From contig NZ_JACCAA010000001.1 of assembly GCF_013408415.1 (NCBI RefSeq), forward strand, positions 1,922,001 to 1,986,000: DNA of 64,000 nt, written 5' to 3'. Position 1 is the stretch's first letter. Each line of letters begins with the position of its first letter. This DNA comes from Nocardioides daedukensis (GTDB lineage Bacteria; Actinomycetota; Actinomycetes; Propionibacteriales; Nocardioidaceae). Shown here in pieces: positions 34,173-42,622 of the stretch. Below the pieces are notes generated by a model. The model worked only from the letters and a program-made list of their open reading frames with translations. It did no database searches and was not told the DNA's origin. A program made the position numbers and the translations under genes.

Positions 34173-34906
34173 GGATCGTCGTCACCGGCGGGGCCGGGGC
34201 CCTGGGCAGTCTCGTCGTCGCCGAAGGCCGGTCCCGAGGCCATGACACGGCATCGATCAGCCGGCGCAACGGGGTCGATCTGGCCACTGGGCGCGGCCTG
34301 AGCGAAGCGCTCGCTGGTGCGGACGTGGTGATCAACTGCGCCAGCAATCCGCGCAAACCCGCACCGGTCGACATCGAGGGCACCCGGCACCTGGTGCAGG
34401 CGATCGAGCCGGGCACGCACATCGTTCAGATCTCGATCGTCGGGTGCGACCGCAACCCGTTCGGCTACTACCGGGCCAAGACGCAGGCAGAGCAGATCCT
34501 GGCCGAGTCGGACCGGCCGGTGACGATCGTGCGGGCCACGCAGTTCCATGACTTCGCCGCGACCATGGCCCGCAGCCTGACTCTGGGACCCGTCGCGCTG
34601 GGCGTGCGCGGCCTGGCGTGCCAGCCGGTCGAGACCCGCTGGGTGGCTTCGCGGCTCCTCGATCATGCCGAGGAGGCCCGGCCACAGGGGTGCCGGCGCG
34701 CAACCGACCTGGCCGGACCCGCCGTGTTCACCCTTCCCGAGATCGCCTCCCGGCTCCGCACCCACGCGGGTCGCGGCGTACCCCGCGTGCTCACCCTGCC
34801 TCCGGTCGGGGGCGTGCTGCGATCGTTCGCAAATCGCACCAACCTTCCTTCCGGTGAGGTCGAGATCGGCGGCGCGAGCTTCGACGACTGGCTGGCCGGC
34901 CAATGA
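34169..34906 (+). CDS. NAD(P)-binding SDR/NmrA-like protein inside a two-component operon
   Basis: 245 residues. Rossmann motif VVTGGAGALGSLV at the N-terminus (TGxxGxxG type), an INCASNP strand and YYRAKTQAEQIL with Tyr-x3-Lys, the pattern of atypical/extended SDRs (SDR_a5, NmrA-like). Substrate unknown; such proteins either reduce quinones or small carbonyls, or bind NAD(P) as redox sensors. Remarkable for position: it separates the kinase and response regulator genes with ATGA overlaps at both ends, so it is produced with them in fixed ratio. Confidence 0.85.
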   Translation: MRIVVTGGAGALGSLVVAEGRSRGHDTASISRRNGVDLATGRGLSEALAGADVVINCASNPRKPAPVDIEGTRHLVQAIEPGTHIVQISIVGCDRNPFGYYRAKTQAEQILAESDRPVTIVRATQFHDFAATMARSLTLGPVALGVRGLACQPVETRWVASRLLDHAEEARPQGCRRATDLAGPAVFTLPEIASRLRTHAGRGVPRVLTLPPVGGVLRSFANRTNLPSGEVEIGGASFDDWLAGQ

Positions 34907-35583
34907 GTCTGTCGGGCTCGGCCGGAGCGATCCGGGTGTTCCTGGTCGACGACCAGTCGATGGTGCGGGCCGGCTTCCGGATGCTCGTCGACTCCCAGGA
35001 CGACATGGAGGTCGTCGGCGAGGCCGGGGACGGTGCGGGCGCGCTCGAGGCCTTGGCCGTCACCGCCGCCGACGTGGTGCTGATGGACGTACGGATGCCT
35101 CGCGTGGACGGCGTCGAGGCGACCCGCCAGCTGGCCGAGCGGGGTGAGCTTCCCCGCGTGATCGTGCTGACCACCTTCGACCTGGACGAGTATGCGTTCG
35201 CGGCCCTGCGGGCGGGCGCCGCCGCGTTCCTGCTCAAGGACGCCCGGCCCGGTGACCTCCTCGACGCCATCCGCTCGGTCCACTCCGGCGACTCGGTGGT
35301 CGCACCGAGCACGACGCGGCGGCTGCTGGACCACTTCGCGGCGTCGCTGCCGCTGCCCGGTGCGAACGTCGCCGCCGATGCGCGCCTGAGCACCCTGACC
35401 GAGCGTGAGCGCGAGGTGCTCGTCCTGGTCGGGCGTGGGCGCTCCAACTCCGAGATCGCCGCTGACCTGGTGGTGGCCGAGGCCACCGTGAAGACCCACA
35501 TCGGCCGGGTGCTCGCCAAGACCGGCTCACGCGATCGGGTGCAGCTCGTCGTGCTCGCCTACGAGACCAACCTCGTCGGCTGA
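34903..35583 (+). CDS. NarL/LuxR-family response regulator
   Basis: 226 residues. The receiver has VFLVDDQSM (acidic pair), phospho-acceptor Asp in VLMDVRMPRVDG and FLLKDARP; the C-terminal LuxR helix-turn-helix is LTEREREVLVLVGRGRSNSEIA with VKTHIGRVLAKTGSRDR. Start overlaps the SDR gene by ATGA. Cognate to the kinase at 33027. The downstream ABC exporter is a plausible target because this regulator class frequently controls adjacent MacB-like transporters, but the palindromic repeat and 200 bases between them mean a separate promoter. Confidence 0.93.
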   Translation: MSLSGSAGAIRVFLVDDQSMVRAGFRMLVDSQDDMEVVGEAGDGAGALEALAVTAADVVLMDVRMPRVDGVEATRQLAERGELPRVIVLTTFDLDEYAFAALRAGAAAFLLKDARPGDLLDAIRSVHSGDSVVAPSTTRRLLDHFAASLPLPGANVAADARLSTLTEREREVLVLVGRGRSNSEIAADLVVAEATVKTHIGRVLAKTGSRDRVQLVVLAYETNLVG

Positions 35584-35594
35584 CGCCCCACCCC

Positions 35595-35678
35595 GCCGAC
35601 CCGGCAGTTGCTGACGCCCCACCGCGCCGACCCGGCAGTTGTTGACCGCCCAAAGTGTCAACAACTGCCGGGTCGGCG
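35595..35678. repeat. Palindromic intergenic repeat, one full copy plus a half-copy
   Basis: A half-copy GACCCGGCAGTTGCTGACG starts at 35598, followed by a full element: 22-bp arms at 35625-35646 and 35657-35678 (perfect) with a 10-base loop. Sequence core identical to the repeats at 19240 and 19324. Located 12 bases after the response-regulator stop. Confidence 0.85.
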
Positions 35679-35794
35679 ATCTAAGACGTCATACCGGGGT
35701 CGTACGCCGCCCGCCGACATCGGCCCCACGACGTACCCACGGTTCAACCGCCGGCGTGACGACTCGGGCGCTCGATCCGAGAAGCATGGTTGCC

Positions 35795-36571
35795 ATGATC
35801 GAGACGACCACACACTCCAGCGTCCAGGACGCCGCTACCGCCCGAGGCCTCACCAAGACCTACGGTCGCGCCGGCACCGAGGTGCACGCCCTGCGCGGCA
35901 TCGACGTCGACCTCCCCGCAGGCCGCTTCACCGCCATCATGGGGCCCTCCGGCTCCGGCAAGTCCACCCTGATGCACTGCCTGGCAGGACTCGACCAGGC
36001 CACGTCCGGGCAGGTCACCGTCGACGGCACCCGCCTGGCTGACCTCGACGACACCGCCCTGACGAAGTTCCGTCGCGACAGGGTCGGCTTCGTCTTCCAG
36101 TCCTTCAACCTGTTGCCGATGCTGACCGCCGGCCAGAACATCCTGCTCCCCCTCGAGCTCGCCGGCCGCAGGGTCGGTCGGCCCGAACGCGAACGCCACA
36201 ACCAGATCGCGACCGTCCTCGGCATCACCGACCGACTCGGCCACCTGCCCAGTCAGCTCTCGGGCGGTCAGCAGCAACGCGTGGCGATCGCCCGCGCGCT
36301 GATCAGCAACCCGGCCATCGTCTTCGCCGACGAGCCGACCGGAAATCTCGACAGCACCACCTCGGCCGAGGTGCTCGGCTTCCTGCGCACCTCCGTGCGC
36401 GAACTGGGCCAGACCGTGGTGATGGTGACCCACGAGCTGGACGCAGCGGCGTACGCCGACGACGTCATCGTCATCGCCGACGGCCGGGTCCGCAGCCACC
36501 TCACGAACCCGACGCGTGAGCGCCTCGTCAGCGCACTGACCGGCGAAGCCCTGAGCGGCGGGACCGTCTGA
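35795..36571 (+). CDS. ABC transporter ATP-binding protein (MacB/LolD type)
   Basis: 258 residues. Walker A GPSGSGKSTLMHCLAG, Q-loop GFVFQSFNLLPMLTA, signature LSGGQQQRVAIARAL, Walker B IVFADEPTGNLDS and the switch His in VTHELDAAAY, all typical of the MacB/FtsE/LolD subfamily. It pairs with the FtsX-type permease that starts on its TGA (TGATG). ATG 35795 is chosen because GAGAAG is 10 bases upstream, whereas an ATG at 35786 would have only 1 base of spacing. The exporter probably moves a lipid, peptide or drug across the membrane or does mechanical work on the envelope. Confidence 0.93.
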   Translation: MIETTTHSSVQDAATARGLTKTYGRAGTEVHALRGIDVDLPAGRFTAIMGPSGSGKSTLMHCLAGLDQATSGQVTVDGTRLADLDDTALTKFRRDRVGFVFQSFNLLPMLTAGQNILLPLELAGRRVGRPERERHNQIATVLGITDRLGHLPSQLSGGQQQRVAIARALISNPAIVFADEPTGNLDSTTSAEVLGFLRTSVRELGQTVVMVTHELDAAAYADDVIVIADGRVRSHLTNPTRERLVSALTGEALSGGTV

Positions 36572-39000
36572 TGCGTACGGTTCTGCTCGCTTCGCTGCGC
36601 ACCCACACCAGGAGGTATGCCGCCGCGACTCTCGCCGTGATCATCGGGGTCGCGTTCATCGTCACCACCAACGCACTGGCCTCCGGTGCCCGGGCCGGCA
36701 TGGTCTCGGGCATCGACGCGCCCTACCGGGGCGCCGAGGTCGTGGTCTCCGAGATCGGGGGAGACACCGCAAAGAAGATCCTGCGCCAAGCGGACCGTCA
36801 GGGTGCCGACGCCTCCGTCCTCGGTTGGGCCTGGCTCCCGGTCAGCAAGGACGGCAAGCAGATCACCGACGGCACCGACGTCGGTGCCCTGGCCGACGAG
36901 GCGTCCCTGCAGTGGCAGGAACTGACCGCCGGGCGACTCCCGAAGACCGACGACGAAGCCGTCGTCGACACCAACGCTGCCAAGGGCAACGGCGTCCGCA
37001 TCGGGGACGTCCTCACGATCGGCAGTGGCCGCAACACCCACGACGTCACCGTGGTCGGCACCGTCGACAGCCCGTCGGCGCTGGTGTGGTGCAGCATCTA
37101 TGTCACCGAGGCCGCCCTGGTCGAGCACTGGCTCGACGAGGCCATGGTGGACTCGGTCGCGTGGGCCGGCAAGGGCTCTGTCGACGAGCAGATCGCCGCG
37201 CTCGCCGCGAGCCATCCGGATGCGGTGGTGCAGACTCCCGATGACTACGTGGATGAGCAGCACCAGAGGGCCACCCAGGGCGTCGACGTGATCGCCCTCG
37301 TCCTGCTGCTCTTCGCCGGGATCGCCCTGCTCACCTCCGTCCTGGTCATCGCCAACACCTTCTCGATCCTGTTCGCGCAACGGACCAAGGACTTCGCCCT
37401 GCTCCGTTGCGTCGGCGCGACCCGACGCCAGGTGCTCGGCTCGATCCGGATGGAGGCCCTCGTCCTGGGCGTCGTCGCCTCGCTGCTCGGTCTGCTGGCC
37501 GGCACCGGCATCGGATTCGGGCTGGTCGAGCTGATCCAGGCCGTCGCTCCGGGCGCACGGATGGGCGGGGCAGAGATGTCGCCGGTTTGGTATGCCGCAG
37601 CCTTCCTGACCGGCGTCCTGATCACCCTCGCCGCCTCGTGGCTGCCCACCCGCAAGGCCACCCGGGTCAGCCCGCTGGCGGCGCTGCGACCCGACACGGG
37701 CATCGATGCGCGCACCGCTTCGGGTCGACTCCAGCTCCTCCTCGGCATCGCACTGGTCGCGAGCGGGATCGCAGGCTTGGCGGCCGCGATGGCGGGTTCC
37801 AGCGTGCCGCTGATGTTGCTCGGTGGGGCGGCCACGTCGGTCGGCGTACTCGTCCTCGGTCCGCGGATCGTGCCGGCGCTGATCAGCCTCATCGGCGGCC
37901 TCGCTGGGCGCGTGATGGGTGCCCCGGCCCGACTCGCCGCACAGAACGCGGTGCGCAACCCACGGCGTACCGCTGCCACCACCGCGTCACTGCTGATCGG
38001 CGTCACCCTCACCACCGCGGTGCTCACCGGCCTGGCGACTGCGCGGTCCGAGGTGGACCGGGAGATGGACGTCGACCACCCCGTCGACGCGACGATCACC
38101 GCGGTGGGCGGAAACGGGATCGATGCGGAGATGGCCAGCAGGGCGGGCGATCTGGACGATGTCGACGAGGTCCTGAAGGTCCCCGGGACCGTCGGTGAGG
38201 TCGAAGGCATCGCTGACCTCACGGTGCTGGCGCCGAGCCCCAGCGCGACCCTGCTCCGCAGCCGACCCATGTTCGCGACACCCGATCCCGACGCGATCTT
38301 CCTGCCCTACAACCTCATCGAGGGCGTCGAGCTGACGGAGCGGGTCACCCTCACCGTGGGCGACCGGAGTCGGACCCTGACCCTCAACACGGGTGACGAC
38401 TGGGGCGATGCCGCGCTGGTCGCGCCGGAGACACTCGCGGCGCTGACCGATCGCCCGAGCACCCAGGCCCTCTGGCTGCGTACCGATGCTTCCGCGGACG
38501 CCAAGGACCTTGGGGGTGACCTCGAGGCCATCGCTGGCGGGGCGGAGGTGTTCAGCACCCTGGAGAAGCGGGCGTACGTCGACCTGCAGCTCAACGTCCT
38601 CGCCGGGGCGATCGTGGGCCTGCTCGGCATCGCGATCGTGATCGCACTGGTCGGTATCGCCAACACCCTGGGGCTGTCCGTGCTGGAACGGGCGCGGGAG
38701 AACGCGCTGCTCCGGGCACTGGGTCTGACCCGACGCCAGCTGCGGGCCACGCTCGCAGTCGAGGCCGTGCTGCTCTCGGTGGTGGCCACGGTCATGGGGG
38801 TCACCCTGGGCGTGGCGTTCGCCTGGGTGGGGGTGGAGACGATGCTCAGCCAGTTCGTCGATGACCTGTCGATGACGCTGCCGTGGGGACAGCTCGCGCT
38901 GGTGATCGTGGTCTCCGCCGTGGCCGGGCTGCTGGCCTGCGTGCTGCCGGCCCGGCGGGCCGCTCGGGTCACCCCCGCGGCCGGCCTCACCATGGACTGA
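36571..39000 (+). CDS. FtsX/MacB-like ABC transporter permease
   Basis: 809 residues with the duplicated FtsX layout: an N-terminal helix (about 15-35), a large extracytoplasmic domain (35-225), an FtsX domain with three helices (about 235-370), a short linker and fourth helix near 385-430, a second extracytoplasmic domain (450-665) and a final FtsX domain (about 675-800) with VGIANTLGLSVLERARENALLRA, the conserved coupling region. Partner of the ATPase upstream; stop and start share one base. Such exporters next to HisKA_3 two-component systems often give antimicrobial-peptide or envelope-stress resistance (inference). Confidence 0.9.
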   Translation: MRTVLLASLRTHTRRYAAATLAVIIGVAFIVTTNALASGARAGMVSGIDAPYRGAEVVVSEIGGDTAKKILRQADRQGADASVLGWAWLPVSKDGKQITDGTDVGALADEASLQWQELTAGRLPKTDDEAVVDTNAAKGNGVRIGDVLTIGSGRNTHDVTVVGTVDSPSALVWCSIYVTEAALVEHWLDEAMVDSVAWAGKGSVDEQIAALAASHPDAVVQTPDDYVDEQHQRATQGVDVIALVLLLFAGIALLTSVLVIANTFSILFAQRTKDFALLRCVGATRRQVLGSIRMEALVLGVVASLLGLLAGTGIGFGLVELIQAVAPGARMGGAEMSPVWYAAAFLTGVLITLAASWLPTRKATRVSPLAALRPDTGIDARTASGRLQLLLGIALVASGIAGLAAAMAGSSVPLMLLGGAATSVGVLVLGPRIVPALISLIGGLAGRVMGAPARLAAQNAVRNPRRTAATTASLLIGVTLTTAVLTGLATARSEVDREMDVDHPVDATITAVGGNGIDAEMASRAGDLDDVDEVLKVPGTVGEVEGIADLTVLAPSPSATLLRSRPMFATPDPDAIFLPYNLIEGVELTERVTLTVGDRSRTLTLNTGDDWGDAALVAPETLAALTDRPSTQALWLRTDASADAKDLGGDLEAIAGGAEVFSTLEKRAYVDLQLNVLAGAIVGLLGIAIVIALVGIANTLGLSVLERARENALLRALGLTRRQLRATLAVEAVLLSVVATVMGVTLGVAFAWVGVETMLSQFVDDLSMTLPWGQLALVIVVSAVAGLLACVLPARRAARVTPAAGLTMD

Positions 39001-39042
39001 CCCGGGCTCACCCCGGGCAGATCACCCCGGGCCCACCCCGCC

Positions 39043-39097
39043 GACCCGTCGCTTGTTCACATTCCACGGTGATCAGGATGTGAACAAGCGACGGGTC
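39043..39097. repeat. Palindromic intergenic repeat, divergent version
   Basis: Perfect 20-bp arms (GACCCGTCGCTTGTTCACAT at 39043-39062, complement at 39078-39097) with a 15-base loop, lying between the convergent permease and scoB genes; it includes the scoB stop codon. It shares CCGACCCG and TTGTT with the other elements but differs between them, as a variant of the same design. Confidence 0.75.
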
Positions 39098-39755
39098 AGC
39101 GCAGGGGTGGCTCGGTCTTCTCGCGAATCTCGTCCTCGGTGACGCCGGGGGCGAGCTCGACCAGCTTCAGTCCCATGTCCTGCGCCCCACCGTCTGCACC
39201 ATCGCCAGCTCGAATCACGTCGATGACTCCGAGGTCGGTGATGATCCGCTGTACGACGCCCAGGCCGGTGTAGGGCAGCGAGCACTCGTTGACGATCTTG
39301 AACGACCCGTCACGGGCGACGTGCTCCATCAGCACGATCACCTTCCTGGCGCCGTGGACCAGGTCCATCGCGCCGCCCATGCCCTTGACCATCTTGCCGG
39401 GGATCATCCAGTTCGCGATGTCGCCCGCCGCCGAGACCTGCATGGCGCCGAGGATCGCGGCGTCGATCTTGCCGCCACGGATCATCCCGAACGAGGTGGC
39501 CGAGTCGAAGAAGGAGGCCCCACGGTTCAGGGTGACGGTCTCCTTGCCGGCATTGATCAGGTCCGGGTCGACCGCGTCCTCGCTCGGATAGGGGCCGACG
39601 CCGAGGATGCCGTTCTCTGACTGGAGGACCAGCTCGACGCCCTCGGGGACATAGTTGGGAACCAGGGTCGGCAGCCCGATGCCGAGGTTCACATAGGAGC
39701 CGTCGCTCAGCTCGGAGGCGGCGCGGGCGGCCATCTGTTCACGTGTCCATGCCAT
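39096..39755 (-). CDS. scoB: 3-oxoacid CoA-transferase subunit B (SCOT beta)
   Basis: 219 residues. Class I CoA-transferase beta subunit with the catalytic Glu in [11 protein letters not shown] and the conserved [17 protein letters not shown] and [15 protein letters not shown] segments. With the alpha subunit it transfers CoA from succinyl-CoA to acetoacetate or another 3-oxoacid. Start shares one base with the scoA stop (TGATG). The C-terminus ends in [15 protein letters not shown], the usual end of the family. Probably regulated by the divergent IclR-type gene. Confidence 0.95.
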   Translation of the reverse strand: MAWTREQMAARAASELSDGSYVNLGIGLPTLVPNYVPEGVELVLQSENGILGVGPYPSEDAVDPDLINAGKETVTLNRGASFFDSATSFGMIRGGKIDAAILGAMQVSAAGDIANWMIPGKMVKGMGGAMDLVHGARKVIVLMEHVARDGSFKIVNECSLPYTGLGVVQRIITDLGVIDVIRAGDGADGGAQDMGLKLVELAPGVTEDEIREKTEPPLR

Positions 39756-40522
39756 CAGGAACGCACCGTCCTCTTCTCGATCCGCTTGTCGGCGGCCTGC
39801 TCGGGGGTGAGCGCCACCACGCGTTGCACGTAGACGCCCGGAGTGTGGATCTGGTTGGGGTCCAACTCGCCGGGCTCGACCAGCTCCTCGACCTCGGCGA
39901 TGGTGACCCGCCCGCACATCGCGGCGAGCGGGTTGAAGTTGCGGGCCGAGTCCTTGAAGACCAGGTTGCCGTGGCGGTCGCCCTTCCAGGCCCGCACGAG
40001 TCCGAAGTCGGCGACGATCGCCTCCTCGAGCACGAACTGCTTGGCACCCTCGGCGGTGGCGAAGGTGCGCACCTCCTTGGCCGGTGAGGCGAGTACGACG
40101 TTGCCGGACTCGTCGTACCTCCACGGCAGTCCACCCTCGGCGACCTGGGTGCCGACACCGGTGGCGGTGAAGAAGGCCGGGATGCCCGAGCCGCCTGCCC
40201 GCATCCGCTCGGCCAGCGTGCCCTGCGGGGTCAGCTCGACCTCCAGCTCACCGGAGAGGAACTGCCGGGCGAACTCCTTGTTCTCCCCGACGTACGACGA
40301 GATCATCCGACGCAGGCGGCGGGCCTGGAGCAGTCGACCCAGACCCCAGTCATCCACGCCGCAGTTGTTCGAGACGGCTTCGAGATCTTCCGCGCCCTGG
40401 GCGAGCAGCGCGTCGATGAGCACCGACGGAATGCCGCACAGTCCGAATCCGCCGACCGCGAGGGTCGAGCCCGACTCGATGTCGGCGACCGCTGACGCGG
40501 CGTCCTCCATCACCTTGTCCAC
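39755..40522 (-). CDS. scoA: 3-oxoacid CoA-transferase subunit A (SCOT alpha)
   Basis: 255 residues. Contains the CoA-binding glycine-rich [30 protein letters not shown], and [16 protein letters not shown] of the class I alpha subunit. GTG start with AGGAGG 5-10 bases upstream. Transcribed toward scoB, the two forming the active heterotetramer in the cytoplasm. Its function in ketone-body or beta-ketoadipate use would feed acetyl-CoA metabolism like the acs/actP module; which 3-oxoacid is used cannot be told from the sequence. Confidence 0.95.
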   Translation of the reverse strand: MDKVMEDAASAVADIESGSTLAVGGFGLCGIPSVLIDALLAQGAEDLEAVSNNCGVDDWGLGRLLQARRLRRMISSYVGENKEFARQFLSGELEVELTPQGTLAERMRAGGSGIPAFFTATGVGTQVAEGGLPWRYDESGNVVLASPAKEVRTFATAEGAKQFVLEEAIVADFGLVRAWKGDRHGNLVFKDSARNFNPLAAMCGRVTIAEVEELVEPGELDPNQIHTPGVYVQRVVALTPEQAADKRIEKRTVRS

Positions 40523-40677
40523 TGGTCCTCCTGCTGGTCACTGCCCTGTCCGGGCACGCTCCTGGGCGGGCACGCTCGCGCGAGGTGGGCGCGGGCACCC
40601 CCATTGCGTCACCACGGACCCGGCCGCGTCAACGGTCCGGGGCGAACCGCTCGCACCGTGCACGACAATGGACACCG

Positions 40678-40696
40678 GCGTTCACTCAGTGAACGC
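40678..40696. promoter_or_regulatory. Operator palindrome for the IclR-type regulator
   Basis: A perfect 19-bp palindrome with 9-base arms GCGTTCACT/AGTGAACGC around a central C. It directly abuts the -10 TAGGCT (40697-40702) of the IclR gene, so binding would block RNA polymerase; scoA starts 156 bases away on the other strand. Size and symmetry fit an IclR-family dimer site. Confidence 0.65.
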
Positions 40697-40708
40697 TAGG
40701 CTTCCGGT

Positions 40709-41470
40709 GTGGATCACCAGCTCGTCGGACGCATCGGACGAATCCTGCGCGCCGCGGCCCAGGGCGAGCCGGGCGGCCTGAGCACCACCGAGCTCGCCTC
40801 GAAGGCCGACTTGGCCCGGCCCACCGCGCACCGGCTGCTCACCGCACTCCAGGCCGAAGGCCTGATCGACCGCGACGGCGCGGGTCACTGGACCCTCGGC
40901 CCGGAGATGTTTCTGCTCGGCACCACGGCCGCCAAGCGGTACGACGTCACCGACCTGGCGCGCGCCAGCGTGCGCCGACTGAGCGAGGACACCGGGGAGA
41001 GTGCGTTCTTCTCCGCGCGGCGAGGTGATGAGACCGTCTGCCTGCTCCGCGAGGACGGAAGCTTCCCGATCCGCTCCCACGTGCTCCACGAGGGCATCCG
41101 GTTCCCCCTCGGCGTCGCCTCGGCCGGGATCGCCATCCTGTCCTACCTCCCCGCGCGCGAGGCCAAAGAGCACCTGGTCGCCCACGAGCTCACCGAACGA
41201 TTCGGCCGGACCCACTCGCGGGCGGCGATCGAGCGCAGGATGGCCGAGACCCGACGTACCGGCTGGGCGGTGAACCCGGGGCTGCTCGTCGAGGGCAGCT
41301 GGGGCATGGCCGCAGCCGTCTTCGGCGCCGACACCCAACCGCACTGGGCGCTGAGCCTGACCGGGATCGAGCGCCGTTTCGAGGCCGACCGGCAACCAGA
41401 GCTGGGCCGCCTGCTGCTCCAGGAGGCGCACGATCTGACCGTCCGGATCCAGCGGTCTCGGCCTGGATGA
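40709..41470 (+). CDS. IclR-family transcriptional regulator
   Basis: 253 residues. N-terminal winged helix-turn-helix (VGRIGRILRAAAQG, LSTTELASKADLARPTAHRLL) and C-terminal effector domain with RRGDETVCLLREDG, RFPLGVASAGIAIL and a GTGWAVNPG-like TGWAVNPGL segment. GTG start 6 bases after TAGGCT, so leaderless. Divergent from scoAB with the palindrome at 40678-40696 overlapping its own promoter, which suggests autorepression and control of the CoA-transferase genes in response to a 3-oxoacid or aromatic-pathway intermediate. Confidence 0.92.
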   Translation: MDHQLVGRIGRILRAAAQGEPGGLSTTELASKADLARPTAHRLLTALQAEGLIDRDGAGHWTLGPEMFLLGTTAAKRYDVTDLARASVRRLSEDTGESAFFSARRGDETVCLLREDGSFPIRSHVLHEGIRFPLGVASAGIAILSYLPAREAKEHLVAHELTERFGRTHSRAAIERRMAETRRTGWAVNPGLLVEGSWGMAAAVFGADTQPHWALSLTGIERRFEADRQPELGRLLLQEAHDLTVRIQRSRPG

Positions 41471-41495
41471 CCCACCGCATGACTACGATCACGAC

Positions 41496-42533
41496 GTGAG
41501 CACACCCACCATCAGGGACACAACCAGGGACTGGCCGAAGGTCGAGCTGCACGTCGTGACGGGCAAGGGCGGCACCGGCAAGTCCACCGTCGCTGCCGCG
41601 CTCGCGCTCAGCTTGGCCAGTCGCGGCAAGGAAGTCCTCCTCTGCGAGGTCGAGGGACGCCAGGGCATTGCCCAGATGTTCGACGTCTCTCCCCTGCCCT
41701 ACGAGGAGCGCCGCATCGCCGCCGGACTGCCCGACGAGGACGGCAACCGTGGCAACGTCCACGCGCTGCACATCGACGCGGAGTCGGCGCTGCTGGAATA
41801 TCTCGCGATGTACTACAAGCTCGGCCGCGCCGGGAAGGCACTCGACCGGTTCGGGGTGATCGACTTCGCCACCACCATCGCCCCCGGCGTGCGGGACGTG
41901 CTGCTGACCGGCAAGGTCTTCGAAGCCGCCCGCGACGGCCGCAAGAAGGGCACGTCGAGCAAGGGCGGGCAGCACTACGACGCGATCGTGCTGGATGCTC
42001 CCCCCACCGGACGCATCGCCCAGTTCCTCAACGTAAACGGCGAGCTCGCCGGGCTCGCCAAGGCCGGGCCGATCAAGAAGCAGGCCGACACCGTGATGAC
42101 CCTGTTCCGGTCCCCGCGCACGGCCATCCACCTGGTCACCGTGCTGGAGGAGATGCCTGTGCAGGAGACCGCCGACGGCATCGCCGAGCTGCACGCCGCA
42201 CAGCTGCCCGTCGGCGGCGTGATCGTCAACCTGGTCCGCCCGCGCGACCTGAACGCCGACCAGCTCAAGGCGGTCCGCGAGGGCACCGTGGACCGGCAAG
42301 GCCTTGCCGACGACCTCACCGGAGTCGGTCTCGAGGTCGACGACGCCCTGATCGACGGGCTCCTCGAGGAGGGCCGGCACCACGCCGAACGCCGACAGCT
42401 CGAGGACCGGCAGCGGGCCCTGATCGAGGAGATGGGCGTGCCCACCCTCGAGCTGCCCCGGCTGCCGTCGGGAGTGGACATGGGCGGGCTCTACGAGCTC
42501 GCCGGCACGCTGCGCGAACAGGGGATGGCATGA
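41496..42533 (+). CDS. ArsA/GET3-family ATPase, first of a pair (Rv3679-like)
   Basis: 345 residues. Deviant Walker A GKGGTGKSTVAAALAL with the signature first Lys of the MinD/ArsA class, and switch II-like VLDAPPTGRIAQFL (DxPPTG). No arsenic-binding Cys triad is apparent, so arsenite transport is unlikely. The mycobacterial Rv3679-Rv3680 pair forms a GET3-like heteromeric ATPase; function here is probably protein targeting or envelope-related, by analogy. GTG start with TACGAT (41484-41489) 6 bases upstream, a leaderless arrangement. First gene of the backbone after the accessory segment. Confidence 0.92.
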   Translation: MSTPTIRDTTRDWPKVELHVVTGKGGTGKSTVAAALALSLASRGKEVLLCEVEGRQGIAQMFDVSPLPYEERRIAAGLPDEDGNRGNVHALHIDAESALLEYLAMYYKLGRAGKALDRFGVIDFATTIAPGVRDVLLTGKVFEAARDGRKKGTSSKGGQHYDAIVLDAPPTGRIAQFLNVNGELAGLAKAGPIKKQADTVMTLFRSPRTAIHLVTVLEEMPVQETADGIAELHAAQLPVGGVIVNLVRPRDLNADQLKAVREGTVDRQGLADDLTGVGLEVDDALIDGLLEEGRHHAERRQLEDRQRALIEEMGVPTLELPRLPSGVDMGGLYELAGTLREQGMA

Positions 42534-42622
42534 GCACGAGGAGTCGCAGCGGAGGTACGCCGAGGAACGAGGCGTGCCGGAGCAAGGCACCGCAGGGATC
42601 ATGCAATGGAGGGACCGTATGA
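42530..42622 (+). CDS. Candidate 30-residue ORF between the two ArsA-like genes
   Basis: A 30-codon ORF (begins MSTRSRSGGTPRNEAC, two Cys, very basic) fills the gap between the two ATPase genes exactly: its ATG overlaps the first gene's TGA (ATGA) and its TGA overlaps the second gene's ATG (ATGA). Third-position GC is lower than in the flanking genes and the product resembles nothing I know. It could be a coupling leader that lets ribosomes reach the second gene rather than a functional protein, or chance. Confidence 0.35.
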   Translation: MSTRSRSGGTPRNEACRSKAPQGSCNGGTV

